Shown here: piece after piece, positions 1 through 8,340 of the stretch | Layout: each line of letters starts with the position of its first letter | How positions within the stretch are numbered: the first letter of the stretch is position 1 | NCBI RefSeq assembly: GCF_025860405.1 | Contig: NZ_CP063785.1 | Location: forward strand, 1,240,001-1,304,000 | Reading direction: 5' to 3' | DNA from: Tolypothrix sp. PCC 7712 | GTDB taxonomy: Bacteria; Cyanobacteriota; Cyanobacteriia; Cyanobacteriales; Nostocaceae | Length of the DNA stretch: 64,000 nt | Made by a program: the position numbers and the translations under genes | Notes under the pieces: model-generated | Databases searched by the model: none | What the model was told of the DNA's origin: nothing | The model's input: the letters and a program-made list of their open reading frames with translations, nothing else

Positions 1-872
1 GGTGCAAATTTTGCCGACGGAATAGCAGAAGTTGTGGTCAAGTCTTTGGCGCTAGGGGCCGTCATGCCAATAATGATAATGCGATCGCGTATCCACTCAG
101 GCTGGAATTTTCCTGCTTTGATATCACCAAGGGTCACCGTTCTAAATCGTTCTGGGCCACTACGAAAGTTGAGTAATACCTGAAATCCCCCCGCATCGGT
201 TCGCACATATCCGCCAGAGTTGCTGTAGACGCGAGGTAGCTGGATATTACCAACCCAGATGAGATTGCGATCGCCAACTCTATGTTTTAACTGAATCCCT
301 TCATTAGCTAAATAAATCTCTGCTAACTTGAGAGATAAGGCAAATTTATATCCTTTCGGTGTAATCGTTCCTAGTAGGCTGCGTCTTAATTTACCATCCG
401 CATCTGGAATTTGATCTACAAAACCAATTTGTGCGTCAGGTAAATATGGTGGTGGATCGATTGTGACAGGTAATGCTTTTTCAATCCCAATTAAATTTTT
501 ATGCTGTTTAAATGTGTTTACTAGTTCAGCAGAACCAGGCTCAACTGGTATATCCCTAACAATATCAACGCCAATGGCTCGAGGAGCGTAAGCCTGCAAT
601 TTTTTTAACAAGCTTGCCATTTCTTGATCTGGGATAGGATATCCAAAATTATGGATATCATCTTCGTTAATACCAACAATTACAATTCGTTCATCTACAG
701 ATTCCACAGGCCGTAAACGGAGGAAACTATCAAACACTAGCCACTCTAAAGATTGCATTGCACCAGTCAGACGAACAATAATCACCAGACAAAGTACTAC
801 AATCCCGGGCAGCGTTCCTACACGCCAAATGGAGATTTCCTCTTTGATTCTTCTCCAAATTCCAGGCTGCAT
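1..872 (-). CDS. CHASE2 domain protein, C-terminus beyond window edge
   Basis: Translating the minus strand from an ATG at 872 gives an uninterrupted frame to the window edge, about 290 residues. It starts with a short cytoplasmic stretch and a hydrophobic segment (about residues 17-32), then a typical extracytoplasmic CHASE2 domain. Recognisable parts are FDSFLRLRP, DERIVIVGINEDDI, the GVDIVRDIP stretch, the LNFRSG stretch and the DRIIIIGMTAPSAKD end of the domain. The same architecture opens the cyclase at 24343-26616. The output domain lies outside the window, so this may be a cyclase, histidine kinase or serine/threonine kinase. It follows the response regulator on the same strand after a 477-bp spacer, so co-transcription is uncertain. 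Confidence 0.8.
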   Translation of the reverse strand, partial: MQPGIWRRIKEEISIWRVGTLPGIVVLCLVIIVRLTGAMQSLEWLVFDSFLRLRPVESVDERIVIVGINEDDIHNFGYPIPDQEMASLLKKLQAYAPRAIGVDIVRDIPVEPGSAELVNTFKQHKNLIGIEKALPVTIDPPPYLPDAQIGFVDQIPDADGKLRRSLLGTITPKGYKFALSLKLAEIYLANEGIQLKHRVGDRNLIWVGNIQLPRVYSNSGGYVRTDAGGFQVLLNFRSGPERFRTVTLGDIKAGKFQPEWIRDRIIIIGMTAPSAKDLTTTSAIPSAKFA

Positions 873-1349
873 AAACCAGTTTCCTAGTCTTTAGTTATTA
901 AATAAAAATCACCGATAATAATTCATCATTATGCAAAAATTAATGATTATTCACAAATACATATTACATTTTCCTGGCTTCAATTTGCTTGTGGTTACAA
1001 ATCAGACCTAAGCAATAGTCAACCTTAAATATCGGGATTTACTCAAATCCTGATTTAATTTTATATCTAAGTGTTGGCCCTGATAGCAATGGGTTTGAGC
1101 TATAGAAGTAAATAGAAAAAAATATTTACATTGAATGCGATCGCCTTTGGCCTTCCCAAAGAGTATTCCTTCAACAAAGGTGCTTACTCTGCGGGAACGC
1201 CAAAGGCTAATGGGAAAGTTTCGTTTTTTTGTATTCGTAATGACATTGTCTCATAAATTATGTGATGAATTTTGCCTTAATACTCGTATCATTACGAACT
1301 AAATATTTCATATTGCACAGAAACAGCACCTACTAAAGCTTGACTATGA
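873..1349. other. Intergenic region, AT-rich, with one cyanobacterial repeat
   Basis: No credible coding frame. At 1137-1208 there is a HIP1 octamer followed by a palindromic repeat (CTTTGGCCTTCCCAAAG and a GCGGGAACGCCAAAGGC end), a type of dispersed element common in Nostocales. The rest is AT-rich and probably holds the promoter of the CHASE2 gene. Confidence 0.6.
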
Positions 1350-2027
1350 TCAATCAATTAACCCTTCATGTCGAGCTTTCATTTCAGTTTGAATGCGGAT
1401 ATTTTTACCTTCTTCTGGGTAAACATCTAAAGCATCTTGTAGCTTATTCCAGTAATGACGCACCATGCGTTCAGACATACACATTCTTTCTGCGATCGTC
1501 TTATCTTGTAACCCTTCTTCAAATGCGAGAGTTAATACCTTCAGCCACTCTGGTTTTACTTCTAAGCCAGAATTGATACCTTTGATATCTTTAGTATGAG
1601 TTAATCCTTGTAATGCCCAATCAACTCTAGTCAACATTTCTTGGGTGGAAAGGCTTTTATCTGCAACAGTAAAGCCACCTTTATGACTATCAATCTCCGG
1701 TCTAATTCTGACTAAAGTTCTAGCATGGGCACTTTGCACAACAATATCTAAATGCGGATAAGATTTCATCAGATTCCTTAGAAGTTGAATTCCTGTATCA
1801 GGACGTGCTGTTGCTCCGGGGTGTTCTGGCATTGATAGATCCATCACTACAAGGTCTGCCTGTGATATCATCATCTGCTCGAGAGCATTCTTAGCATCGA
1901 TAGCAGTAATAAATTTTGCACTAGCATATTTTTTTTTCAGTACATCGACTGTTCCCCCTAAAACTGATTCATGGTCGTCAATCACCAAAATTGTGAGCAA
2001 TTTCTTCTCTGCTGCAAGTTGTGTCAT
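1350..2027 (-). CDS. Response regulator, REC domain plus C-terminal HTH
   Basis: The product has about 225 residues. The N-terminal receiver domain shows the acidic pair in ILVIDDHE, the phospho-acceptor Asp in DLVVMDLSMPE (residue 63 from this start) and the conserved switch Ser/Lys region. The C-terminus (about 165-215) has a LuxR/NarL-like helix-turn-helix with TIAERMCMSERMVRHYW. I chose the ATG at 2027 over the GTG at 2036 because GAGG sits 8 nt before it. It lies downstream of the degenerate sensor-like gene (2414-3232) on the same strand, with 386 bp between them. Its likely role is DNA-binding output of a two-component pathway, possibly regulating the peptide-export locus upstream; that link is inferred from position only. 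Confidence 0.88.
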   Translation of the reverse strand: MTQLAAEKKLLTILVIDDHESVLGGTVDVLKKKYASAKFITAIDAKNALEQMMISQADLVVMDLSMPEHPGATARPDTGIQLLRNLMKSYPHLDIVVQSAHARTLVRIRPEIDSHKGGFTVADKSLSTQEMLTRVDWALQGLTHTKDIKGINSGLEVKPEWLKVLTLAFEEGLQDKTIAERMCMSERMVRHYWNKLQDALDVYPEEGKNIRIQTEMKARHEGLID

Positions 2028-2413
2028 AATTAACACCTCGTTATCGAACTAAGTAAATACTAAGTTTTCATCTACTGCCTAGAGCAAGACAGATGAAAAT
2101 TGTGCTTTTTTGTCATTTGTTATTCTTTTCATCCCTATTCACAGCATTTCCCTGCAAATATTTATAAATTGCAGAAAATCGCCGGATAAAAAGAAAATTG
2201 AGGACTAGTATTCCTGACTCTGTACTTAGCGATCAGTCGAAGTAAAAGCAGCTATTTGAAGCTAGATTGTTGATGTTTATCAGAAAAAACGCTGAATTTA
2301 TGATTGTATAATTTGTATTATGTTATTGACAAAGGAAGATGCCCTGAGCAATTATCAAATTGACGATCTAGAGGTCTTCAATTAAGACTGCTGATAGCAA
2401 TATTAACTGATGC
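2028..2413. other. Intergenic region between response regulator and sensor-like gene
   Basis: 386 bases, AT-rich, without a coding frame or clear repeat. The length suggests that the response regulator has its own promoter here. I could not identify a specific regulator site. Confidence 0.5.
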
Positions 2414-3232
2414 TTACCAGTAGAAATACCAAGTTAGCATGAGGCTGGTACTACGATAAAAACATTTACCTGAAGTTAATAGGTAAAAGCTATCACACAA
2501 ATATTGTAATTCTCGTAGATTAGCGTAAGAAACACGGGTAGATACATCCGGATAAGTAATTTGTACCATTAAATGGCATAAATTGTGGCATTGTTTTAAA
2601 TTGATATAAATTGATATAGGTGTTAAAACTTGGGGCAAAGCTATTGTGAGCAATTCTTCTAATAGGCTTAAAATTATTAAGCTTTGTTCAGTTGACTGAT
2701 GTTGCCAGATCACTGGCATATCACGGTGAAAAGATAACTGAGAATTATTCGTCAGCCTAGACTGTAATAAACAATCAATAGCTAACGGCAAGCTATACTG
2801 TAGCTGCGATGGAAATAAGCGATCGCTCAATTCCACCAAAGATTGATGGAACCTATCAATTTTTTTTACAGATTCTTGAATTTTGTTAACTGATAAATCT
2901 AAATTATCTACTGTTAACATTTCTAGATTGCGCCTGATAATAAAGGATTCCTGCAATAAATCATCCCGAATTTTTTCAGCTTCTAAAAATCTTTTTATCG
3001 ACTCTTGATAAGACCACCATTTTAATGCTTGCCGAATTCTTAATTCAGAGCTGATAAACCAGAGGAGGGTTATGAAGCTGGCTATTAACAGTATAACTTG
3101 CGTCCACAATAGCAGTTTCACAGGAAGTTTTGATGGGTATTTTATGCCGATTAAATATAGCTTTAAAACAAAATATATCAGATTTGTCTTTTGTAAAATG
3201 TTTAAATTGAATACAATAAGCGCCCATAACAT
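2414..3232 (-). CDS. Histidine-kinase-like membrane protein lacking catalytic motifs
   Basis: The product has 272 residues. Two hydrophobic segments (about 1-28 and 40-62) precede a cytoplasmic part. Residues 84-145 align by eye with the dimerisation region of HisKA_3 (NarX/DesK-type) kinases, but the expected L-H-D phospho-acceptor reads L-L-Q (IRDDLLQES, 88-96). The following region keeps the length of an ATPase domain (EELLTIAL as a possible N-box remnant, a TSLMLTWYF end) but has no DxGxG or GxG loops. This suggests a pseudokinase or a decayed sensor. It lies between the HlyD gene and the response regulator on the same strand. It could instead be an unrelated coiled-coil membrane protein. 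The assignment is by shape, not by strong motif. Confidence 0.6.
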   Translation of the reverse strand: MLWALIVFNLNILQKTNLIYFVLKLYLIGIKYPSKLPVKLLLWTQVILLIASFITLLWFISSELRIRQALKWWSYQESIKRFLEAEKIRDDLLQESFIIRRNLEMLTVDNLDLSVNKIQESVKKIDRFHQSLVELSDRLFPSQLQYSLPLAIDCLLQSRLTNNSQLSFHRDMPVIWQHQSTEQSLIILSLLEELLTIALPQVLTPISIYINLKQCHNLCHLMVQITYPDVSTRVSYANLRELQYLCDSFYLLTSGKCFYRSTSLMLTWYFYW

Positions 3233-3461
3233 TGATGATAATTACAACAATATGCATATAATTTTATAGTTTTAATGAGTAGATAAATCTTGGTGGTTCG
3301 CAAATAAAAATCTTGATTGCCTAAATTTAGACAATCAACTATTTAAATGCTAAATATAACGCTATTTTTAAATTTTTGTACAAATATATGTACACTTTAT
3401 ATCTTCTTGTTTTCCCCTTACTGACTAGACAGAGAAGTTTGCTGAAATTAAATAAACTGAT

Positions 3462-4871
3462 TTATATATCAGTAATTAATCTTGCCTTTCGCAACATAAA
3501 TTGCAGCGCTGTTTCCTGTTTAGAGATAATATAAGCTTTAGCATCCATACCTAATTGGATATGACACTGATGTTTCTGATGACCGAATACTAAACTTTCT
3601 GGTGCGATAGTAGCCTCAAAATAGCTAGCAGCCAGAACATTAGAACTAGATGTTGGAGAATTTGTACTGTTATTTTGAGATGTAATTACATCTGGAGAAA
3701 CTGTATTCACAAATCCTTTGAGAGTACCATAATCAGGATAAGGGCAAGAGTCTATTCGTAATTGTACTTCTTGACCAACTTCCACACTTTTAATATCTTG
3801 AGTGGGAATCATTGCTTTAATTACTAAAGGCGCATTACTAGGTGCAATTTCTGCGATCGCATCACTAGCACCCACAACCTGACCAGGATTGCGTAAATTT
3901 AGCTTGAGAATAGTACCTTCAGTAGTGGCGCGAATTACAGTATCTTGTAATTGTTTAAAAACTTGCTCGAGTTCTTTGTGATATTGGATTAATTGGGATT
4001 GAATTTCCACTCGTCGCTGAATTAAAGCTTGTCTTTCTTTATTTAAAGTAGCAATGTTGGCTTGACCTCTAGCAACTTCTTGAGCAATCCGTTCTTTAGC
4101 TATTGCGACTGTTGCATCAGTAGGATTAATCGCAGATCTAGCTGATTCCACTTTAGCCTGAGCTATTTCAACAGCTTTTCTCTCACCTTCAACAATAGCT
4201 TTTGTCTGTTCAAATAAGAATTTTTTCTGCTCAAGTTCTCGCCTACCAATAGCACCTTCTTTTGCTAATTGTTCATAGCGATCGCGGTCTAAATTGGCAA
4301 AGTCGAAATCAGCTTGAGCTTTTTGCAAATCCGTGTAAACTTTTTGCAAATTAGCTTCAGCGACTTGTAAGTCAGTTCGAGTTGTAACTTGACGTTCTTG
4401 ATACTCTCTTTGGTTACGTACTAAATCAGATTGAGCCGCAGCTACAGTCCGCTCAATTAGTGTCTTTTCTGCTTGAATTTGACTATCTAAATTCTTGATT
4501 TGAGCATCAATTTGATCTATTTGTAACCTACCTTGTTGACTATTTCCTTGCAGTTGGCTCTTTTTAATTTGTAATTGTTCATCATCAAGGTAAGCAATAA
4601 TATCTCCTTGCTTAACTACTTGATTTTCTTGCACCAAAATCCGTTTAATAGTTCCCTCCATTTTCGGTTGTGCTAACCGAATTTCGCCAGTAGGACGGAT
4701 ACTGGCTGGAGCTTTAACGGTAACATTATATTTTGCCCATGAAGAGAGGGCGATCGCAGAACCAAAACTACCAACAAGAAACATTCCTGCAAATGATGTC
4801 CAAGCACTCACAGGAGGAATAAAATCTTCTTGGACTTCAGGTAGGACTTTCTGATTATGGATGTAGAGCAT
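3462..4871 (-). CDS. HlyD-family membrane fusion protein of peptide exporter
   Basis: The product has 469 residues. A single membrane anchor (about 24-45) is followed by a first biotinyl/lipoyl-like half (EGTIKRILVQENQVVKQGD), a long alpha-helical hairpin rich in Gln/Glu (about 85-310), a second lipoyl half (GTILKLNLRNPGQVV) and a beta-barrel region. This is the order seen in HlyD/CvaA-type periplasmic adaptors. Its start is 29 bp downstream of the ABC exporter gene on the same strand, so the two are almost certainly one transcription unit. It should link the inner-membrane transporter to an outer-membrane TolC-type channel, which is not in this window. A Ser/Asn-rich insert (about 394-408) lies near the C-terminus. 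Confidence 0.92.
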   Translation of the reverse strand: MLYIHNQKVLPEVQEDFIPPVSAWTSFAGMFLVGSFGSAIALSSWAKYNVTVKAPASIRPTGEIRLAQPKMEGTIKRILVQENQVVKQGDIIAYLDDEQLQIKKSQLQGNSQQGRLQIDQIDAQIKNLDSQIQAEKTLIERTVAAAQSDLVRNQREYQERQVTTRTDLQVAEANLQKVYTDLQKAQADFDFANLDRDRYEQLAKEGAIGRRELEQKKFLFEQTKAIVEGERKAVEIAQAKVESARSAINPTDATVAIAKERIAQEVARGQANIATLNKERQALIQRRVEIQSQLIQYHKELEQVFKQLQDTVIRATTEGTILKLNLRNPGQVVGASDAIAEIAPSNAPLVIKAMIPTQDIKSVEVGQEVQLRIDSCPYPDYGTLKGFVNTVSPDVITSQNNSTNSPTSSSNVLAASYFEATIAPESLVFGHQKHQCHIQLGMDAKAYIISKQETALQFMLRKARLITDI

Positions 4872-4900
4872 ATCATATCCCCTCTGAAAATGAGTGTGAA

Positions 4901-7051
4901 TTAAGGAATGAGAAAATCTAGATGGTCACCTGGTTGGGATATCAAATCTTTTAAGGAACCTTGCAGTTTTAATTTGCCGTTTTCTAGTAAAACCACCCAA
5001 TCAGCGCGGTTAATTACTTTGGGGCGGTGCGTAATCAAAATGGTGGTTTTACCTTGGCGATGCTCAAACAGCCGATCCAAAACCTGCGCCTCACTCACGG
5101 GATCGAGTCCACCAGTGGATTCATCCAAGATTAAAACTGGTGGATCTGTGACAATCGCCCGTGCGATCGCTAATCGTTGACGTTGTCCGCCAGAGATATT
5201 GGCACCAAATTCTCCTAAAATAGTTTGATATTTCTCTGGGAATTTATTAATAAACTCGTCGGCTCCAGCAATTTGACAAGCTCTCACAATTTGCTCAAAA
5301 CTAATATGAGGTGTTCCTAAACGAAAGTTTTCGACAATAGAACGATTCCAAAAGTGAGCATCTTGGGGAACTAGTACAATCTGTTGACGCAAACAATCTA
5401 AAGAAAGGTCTTGGATGTTATATATACCAATTTGGATATTACCTGATTGCAGTTGATACAACCCAGCAATTAATTTCGCTAAAGTACTTTTACCACAACC
5501 AGATTTACCAATTAATGCCACAACTTGACCACCTGGAATTGTTAATGAAAAATTGTCTAACAAGTCCAGGCGACCAGCATAATGGAAGCTGAGATTAGTA
5601 CAGATAATATTAGCATCATTGGCAATATAAGCTAAAGGTTTGCGTCCGTCACCTTCATTTTCTGGGGTAGCATCAATAACTTCTGTCAGGCGTTGTGTAG
5701 CAGTTTTAGCCCGCGTAAATTCTTCTACAAAACTAATCACAGTAGCGATTAACCCCAGAAAATTACCATTCATGGAGTTAAACGCCATTAACTGCCCAAT
5801 ACTGAGGTTTTCATCCGGATTAATTACTAAGTTACCACCAAACCACAGCAAAACAACTGCACCAATCGCAGAAATAAAACCAGAGAAAGTATTATTAATA
5901 ATTCCTATCTGCATGGTGCGAAAGGTGAGATTACCAAGACGACCAAATCGGTGTTGTAGTTCATCCCAAAATTGGGGAGCAGATGCAGTCGTTTTGAGAG
6001 TTAGTGCGCCTTTGAATGTTTCTACTAAAAGTCCTTGAGTTTCGGCTTCTGTAACTAATAACTCGCGAGTTTTTTGCTGTAATGTGGGCTGGAATACTAT
6101 CGTTGACAAGGTCATAGCTATAGAAATAAATACTGCTACTACAGTTAATTTCCAGCTATAAAAAATCATCAGCCCTAAAGAGATGATGGCGATAAAAAAC
6201 TTACTAGGTAAGCCAACAACTACTTGCGCCACTAATTGATTTATCTGTTCAATATCTTGTAACCTGCTAACTATTTCTCCACTGCGACGGGTTTCATAAT
6301 AAGTTAAAGGTAATCGCAGAATTTGTCTGCCAAATTCCATTACCATTCCTAATTGCAAGCGTTGAGCAAAGTTAGCAATTAAATTAGATTGTACAAACGA
6401 AAGGCTACTAGAAATAAAATTCATTACTACTACAGATATTGCCACAGTAGTTAGTAAGCTAGTATCCCCACGAACTAAAACATCATCTGTGAGAATTTGT
6501 AATAAAAATGGAGAAGCTAAAGAGAGTAAGCCCAATATTAAATTTAGTGGAAAAGCCTGTGCTAGAATTGCGCGATAATTCCAAACACGTTTAAAGAAGC
6601 GCCAAAAGCCACCAATATTATCATCCTTTTGAGCAAAAAATCTGACTGGATCTGGTTCCAGTAATAGCATTAACCAATCTGTCCAACCCTCAGCCAAATC
6701 TTTTTTAGAGAGATGGCGAATACCTACAGCCGGATCAGCGATTAAACATTTTTTGCCCTTTTTACCATATAAAACAACCCAATGATTTCCTTTCCAGTGA
6801 ATAATTGCTGGTAAGGGTGCTTCATGCATCCGGTTTAAGAGTTCTGGTGAAGTTTTAACGGGACGAGTATTAAATCCTAATATTTCTGCGCCGCGTCTTA
6901 ACCCTAATAAAGTAGTACCAAATTGTCCAGTACCTACAGCTTCTCGGATGTGGGTGAGAGTAAAATTATGCCCATAATGTTTAGCAATTGTAGCAATACA
7001 AGCAGCTCCGCAATCTTCTTCACTATGCTGTTTTACAAATTTGTATCTCAT
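4901..7051 (-). CDS. Peptidase-containing ABC transporter (C39, double-glycine exporter)
   Basis: The product has about 716 residues from the ATG at 7051 (a TTG at 7057 is also possible). The N-terminal C39 cysteine peptidase shows EEDCGAAC (catalytic Cys14), NHWVVLYG (His90) and IADPA (Asp106). A six-helix transmembrane domain (about 160-450) follows, then an ATPase with Walker A GKSGCGKST (515-523), signature SGGQRQR (620-626) and Walker B VLILDE (639-644). Such transporters cut leaders after Gly-Gly and export the mature peptide. The three genes just upstream encode peptides with that leader, so substrate and exporter sit together. All catalytic residues are intact. Confidence 0.95.
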   Translation of the reverse strand: MRYKFVKQHSEEDCGAACIATIAKHYGHNFTLTHIREAVGTGQFGTTLLGLRRGAEILGFNTRPVKTSPELLNRMHEAPLPAIIHWKGNHWVVLYGKKGKKCLIADPAVGIRHLSKKDLAEGWTDWLMLLLEPDPVRFFAQKDDNIGGFWRFFKRVWNYRAILAQAFPLNLILGLLSLASPFLLQILTDDVLVRGDTSLLTTVAISVVVMNFISSSLSFVQSNLIANFAQRLQLGMVMEFGRQILRLPLTYYETRRSGEIVSRLQDIEQINQLVAQVVVGLPSKFFIAIISLGLMIFYSWKLTVVAVFISIAMTLSTIVFQPTLQQKTRELLVTEAETQGLLVETFKGALTLKTTASAPQFWDELQHRFGRLGNLTFRTMQIGIINNTFSGFISAIGAVVLLWFGGNLVINPDENLSIGQLMAFNSMNGNFLGLIATVISFVEEFTRAKTATQRLTEVIDATPENEGDGRKPLAYIANDANIICTNLSFHYAGRLDLLDNFSLTIPGGQVVALIGKSGCGKSTLAKLIAGLYQLQSGNIQIGIYNIQDLSLDCLRQQIVLVPQDAHFWNRSIVENFRLGTPHISFEQIVRACQIAGADEFINKFPEKYQTILGEFGANISGGQRQRLAIARAIVTDPPVLILDESTGGLDPVSEAQVLDRLFEHRQGKTTILITHRPKVINRADWVVLLENGKLKLQGSLKDLISQPGDHLDFLIP

Positions 7052-7196
7052 AAGCAAAGCACTCTAGAAAATAATAATCACAACAGCAATATATTTTAAA
7101 TTTGTTGGAATAGTTTTGAAATTAACCTCTATTGGGATTTTAGTTATCAGAGTTTTTAAAGGAATCACTAGAGCCAAGATTATTGCTTATTCCAGT

Positions 7197-7520
7197 CTAA
7201 AAGAGACCCATTATACTAGATAAGAAATTACTGCCACCTCTTAACCAACTACTGCGTCTATTACCGGAGCCAAAAAATGCAGCAAAGATGAGTGTAGTTT
7301 GAGAAAACTGATATGCACTTTGGCTCTTAGCTGAACCAATTGAGTTACCTAGTGAAATATTTACTTCGCTACTACCCGAAGTTAGTATATTTGTGTTTTG
7401 ATAAAAAAGATAGAAAAGCCCAAAGGGAGAAGATGAACGTCCACCAGATAAAACTTCTTGTTCTTGTTCGGACACATCTATAAACAATTCACTCTTTTGT
7501 TGTTGGATGTTATGAGACAT
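7197..7520 (-). CDS. Double-glycine leader peptide precursor, larger, Ser/Gly-rich
   Basis: From the ATG at 7520 the product has 107 residues; GAGAG-like bases lie before this ATG, and a longer frame from 7568 is less likely. The leader has SELFIDVSEQEQEVLSGG, the ELxxxVxxxEQExxxGG pattern of C39-processed leaders, then a core of about 80 residues rich in Ser, Gly and Phe without Cys. The core differs from those of the two neighbours; only the leader is shared. It ends 146 bp before the exporter ATG and is the last precursor in the run. No modification enzyme is encoded nearby, so the product may be unmodified. Antimicrobial, signalling or other roles cannot be told apart from sequence. Confidence 0.8.
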   Translation of the reverse strand: MSHNIQQQKSELFIDVSEQEQEVLSGGRSSSPFGLFYLFYQNTNILTSGSSEVNISLGNSIGSAKSQSAYQFSQTTLIFAAFFGSGNRRSSWLRGGSNFLSSIMGLF

Positions 7521-7592
7521 AATATCTATCTCTCTAGTTCCTGAGTTTATCCAATACTTTTTCTGCAATTAAACTACATCTATAAAGCTGTA

Positions 7593-7645
7593 ATAACCCC
7601 GTTGCTAGTGTCTCATCTTTACAAGATGAGACGAAACGGGGTTAT
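7593..7645 (-). terminator. Two-part stem-loop after the second precursor gene
   Basis: Outer arms of 11 bp (ATAACCCCGTT at 7593-7603 with 7635-7645) and inner arms of 10 bp (GTCTCATCTT at 7610-7619 with 7623-7632) pair perfectly. It lies 27 bp after the stop of the 69-residue precursor. No long U-run follows, so it may act as a partial terminator or an RNA-stabilising hairpin that sets peptide-to-exporter ratios. Confidence 0.6.
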
Positions 7646-7671
7646 CGCTTCACTACTTACTTTCTTAGTAC

Positions 7672-7881
7672 TTATGGAATTTTAATCGCGGTAATACCAC
7701 CAGTTAAGAAGTCAGAGCTTGTAGCCAATGAACCTGTAGTGGTTCCAGCCAAAGTGGAAGTTGAAGTGGTTGCCAAAGCTAGCTCTTTAAGACTAGTAAA
7801 ACTTAGAGATAAACCCTCAGCACCACCAGCTACGATTTCTTGTTCCTCAATACTTACTTCGATAAAAAGTTCGTTAGACAT
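7672..7881 (-). CDS. Double-glycine leader bacteriocin-like precursor (copy 2)
   Basis: The product has 69 residues. The leader is MSNELFIEVSIEEQEIVAGG, cut predicted after the Gly-Gly. The core is about 49 residues, Ser/Thr/Leu-rich, with a TTSTSTLAGTTTGSLATS segment and no Cys. It is about 85% identical by eye to the product at 8034-8240, so the pair is a recent tandem duplication. A strong RBS (CAGGAGA) lies 8 nt before the ATG. I recall small cyanobacterial families annotated as CTB-type bacteriocins with this leader; membership needs a profile search. Secretion by the neighbouring C39 ABC transporter is the natural reading. Confidence 0.85.
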   Translation of the reverse strand: MSNELFIEVSIEEQEIVAGGAEGLSLSFTSLKELALATTSTSTLAGTTTGSLATSSDFLTGGITAIKIP

Positions 7882-7928
7882 GATTGGAATCTCCTGGATT
7901 TTAAGAGTTTCGTGAGTTGCTTGTTGTT

Positions 7929-7968
7929 CGCTTGATTAATACGATATAAACAAGTACCTAAGTGAGCC
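7929..7968 (-). promoter_or_regulatory. Conserved leader/promoter element of precursor copy 2
   Basis: The 20-mer cgcttgattaatacgatata (plus-strand notation, 7929-7948) and the following caagtacc-type bases recur at 8300-8338 ahead of precursor copy 1. Conservation outside the coding region suggests a shared promoter or 5' leader; on the minus strand it reads as an AT-rich block with a possible -10 box. Confidence 0.45.
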
Positions 7969-7974
7969 CATTTT

Positions 7975-8005
7975 CATGTCTCCCCTTGTCAAGAGGAGAC
8001 ACATG
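7975..8005 (-). terminator. Stem-loop after the first precursor gene
   Basis: Arms GTCTCCCCTT (7978-7987) and AAGAGGAGAC (7991-8000) pair with one wobble, extended by CAT/ATG outside. Its position after the stop at 8034 mirrors the hairpin at 7593-7645, so the hairpin was probably duplicated with the gene. Confidence 0.55.
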
Positions 8006-8033
8006 GGGTTATCGCTGATTACTTACTACTTAA

Positions 8034-8240
8034 TTAAATTGAAATAGCAGTAATACCACCAGTTAAGAAGTCAGAACTTGTAGCCAATGAACCTGTAGTG
8101 GTTCCAGCCAAAGTGGAAGTTGAAGTGGTTGCTAGAGCTAGCTGTTTGAGACTAGCAAAACTTAAGGATAAACCACTAGCACCACCAGCTACGATTTCTT
8201 GTTCTTCAACAGTTACTTCGGTAAAAAGTTCGTTAGACAT
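8034..8240 (-). CDS. Double-glycine leader bacteriocin-like precursor (copy 1)
   Basis: The product has 68 residues. The leader is MSNELFTEVTVEEQEIVAGG and the core is Ser/Thr/Leu-rich without Cys, near-identical to its neighbour from TTSTSTLAG to the FLTGGITAI end. Differences cluster in the leader and the first 15 core residues. CAGGAGA precedes the ATG by 8 nt. It is the first gene of the run, so the main promoter should lie upstream of 8240, where the element at 8300-8338 is found. Function is inferred from the leader and the adjacent exporter; the core sequence alone gives none. Confidence 0.85.
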   Translation of the reverse strand: MSNELFTEVTVEEQEIVAGGASGLSLSFASLKQLALATTSTSTLAGTTTGSLATSSDFLTGGITAISI

Positions 8241-8299
8241 GATTCAAGTCTCCTGGGTTTTAATTATCTCGCGAGTTGTTTGCCTCTTGCTTCTCTCCT

Positions 8300-8338
8300 C
8301 GCTTGATTAATACGATATAGGCAAGTACCCAGGTGAGT
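8300..8338 (-). promoter_or_regulatory. Conserved leader/promoter element of precursor copy 1
   Basis: This is the second copy of cgcttgattaatacgatata (8300-8319) with the caagtacc and gtgag flank, 60 bp before the ATG at 8240. It matches the element at 7929-7968 and is the best candidate for the locus promoter. Confidence 0.45.
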
Positions 8339-8340
8339 CA

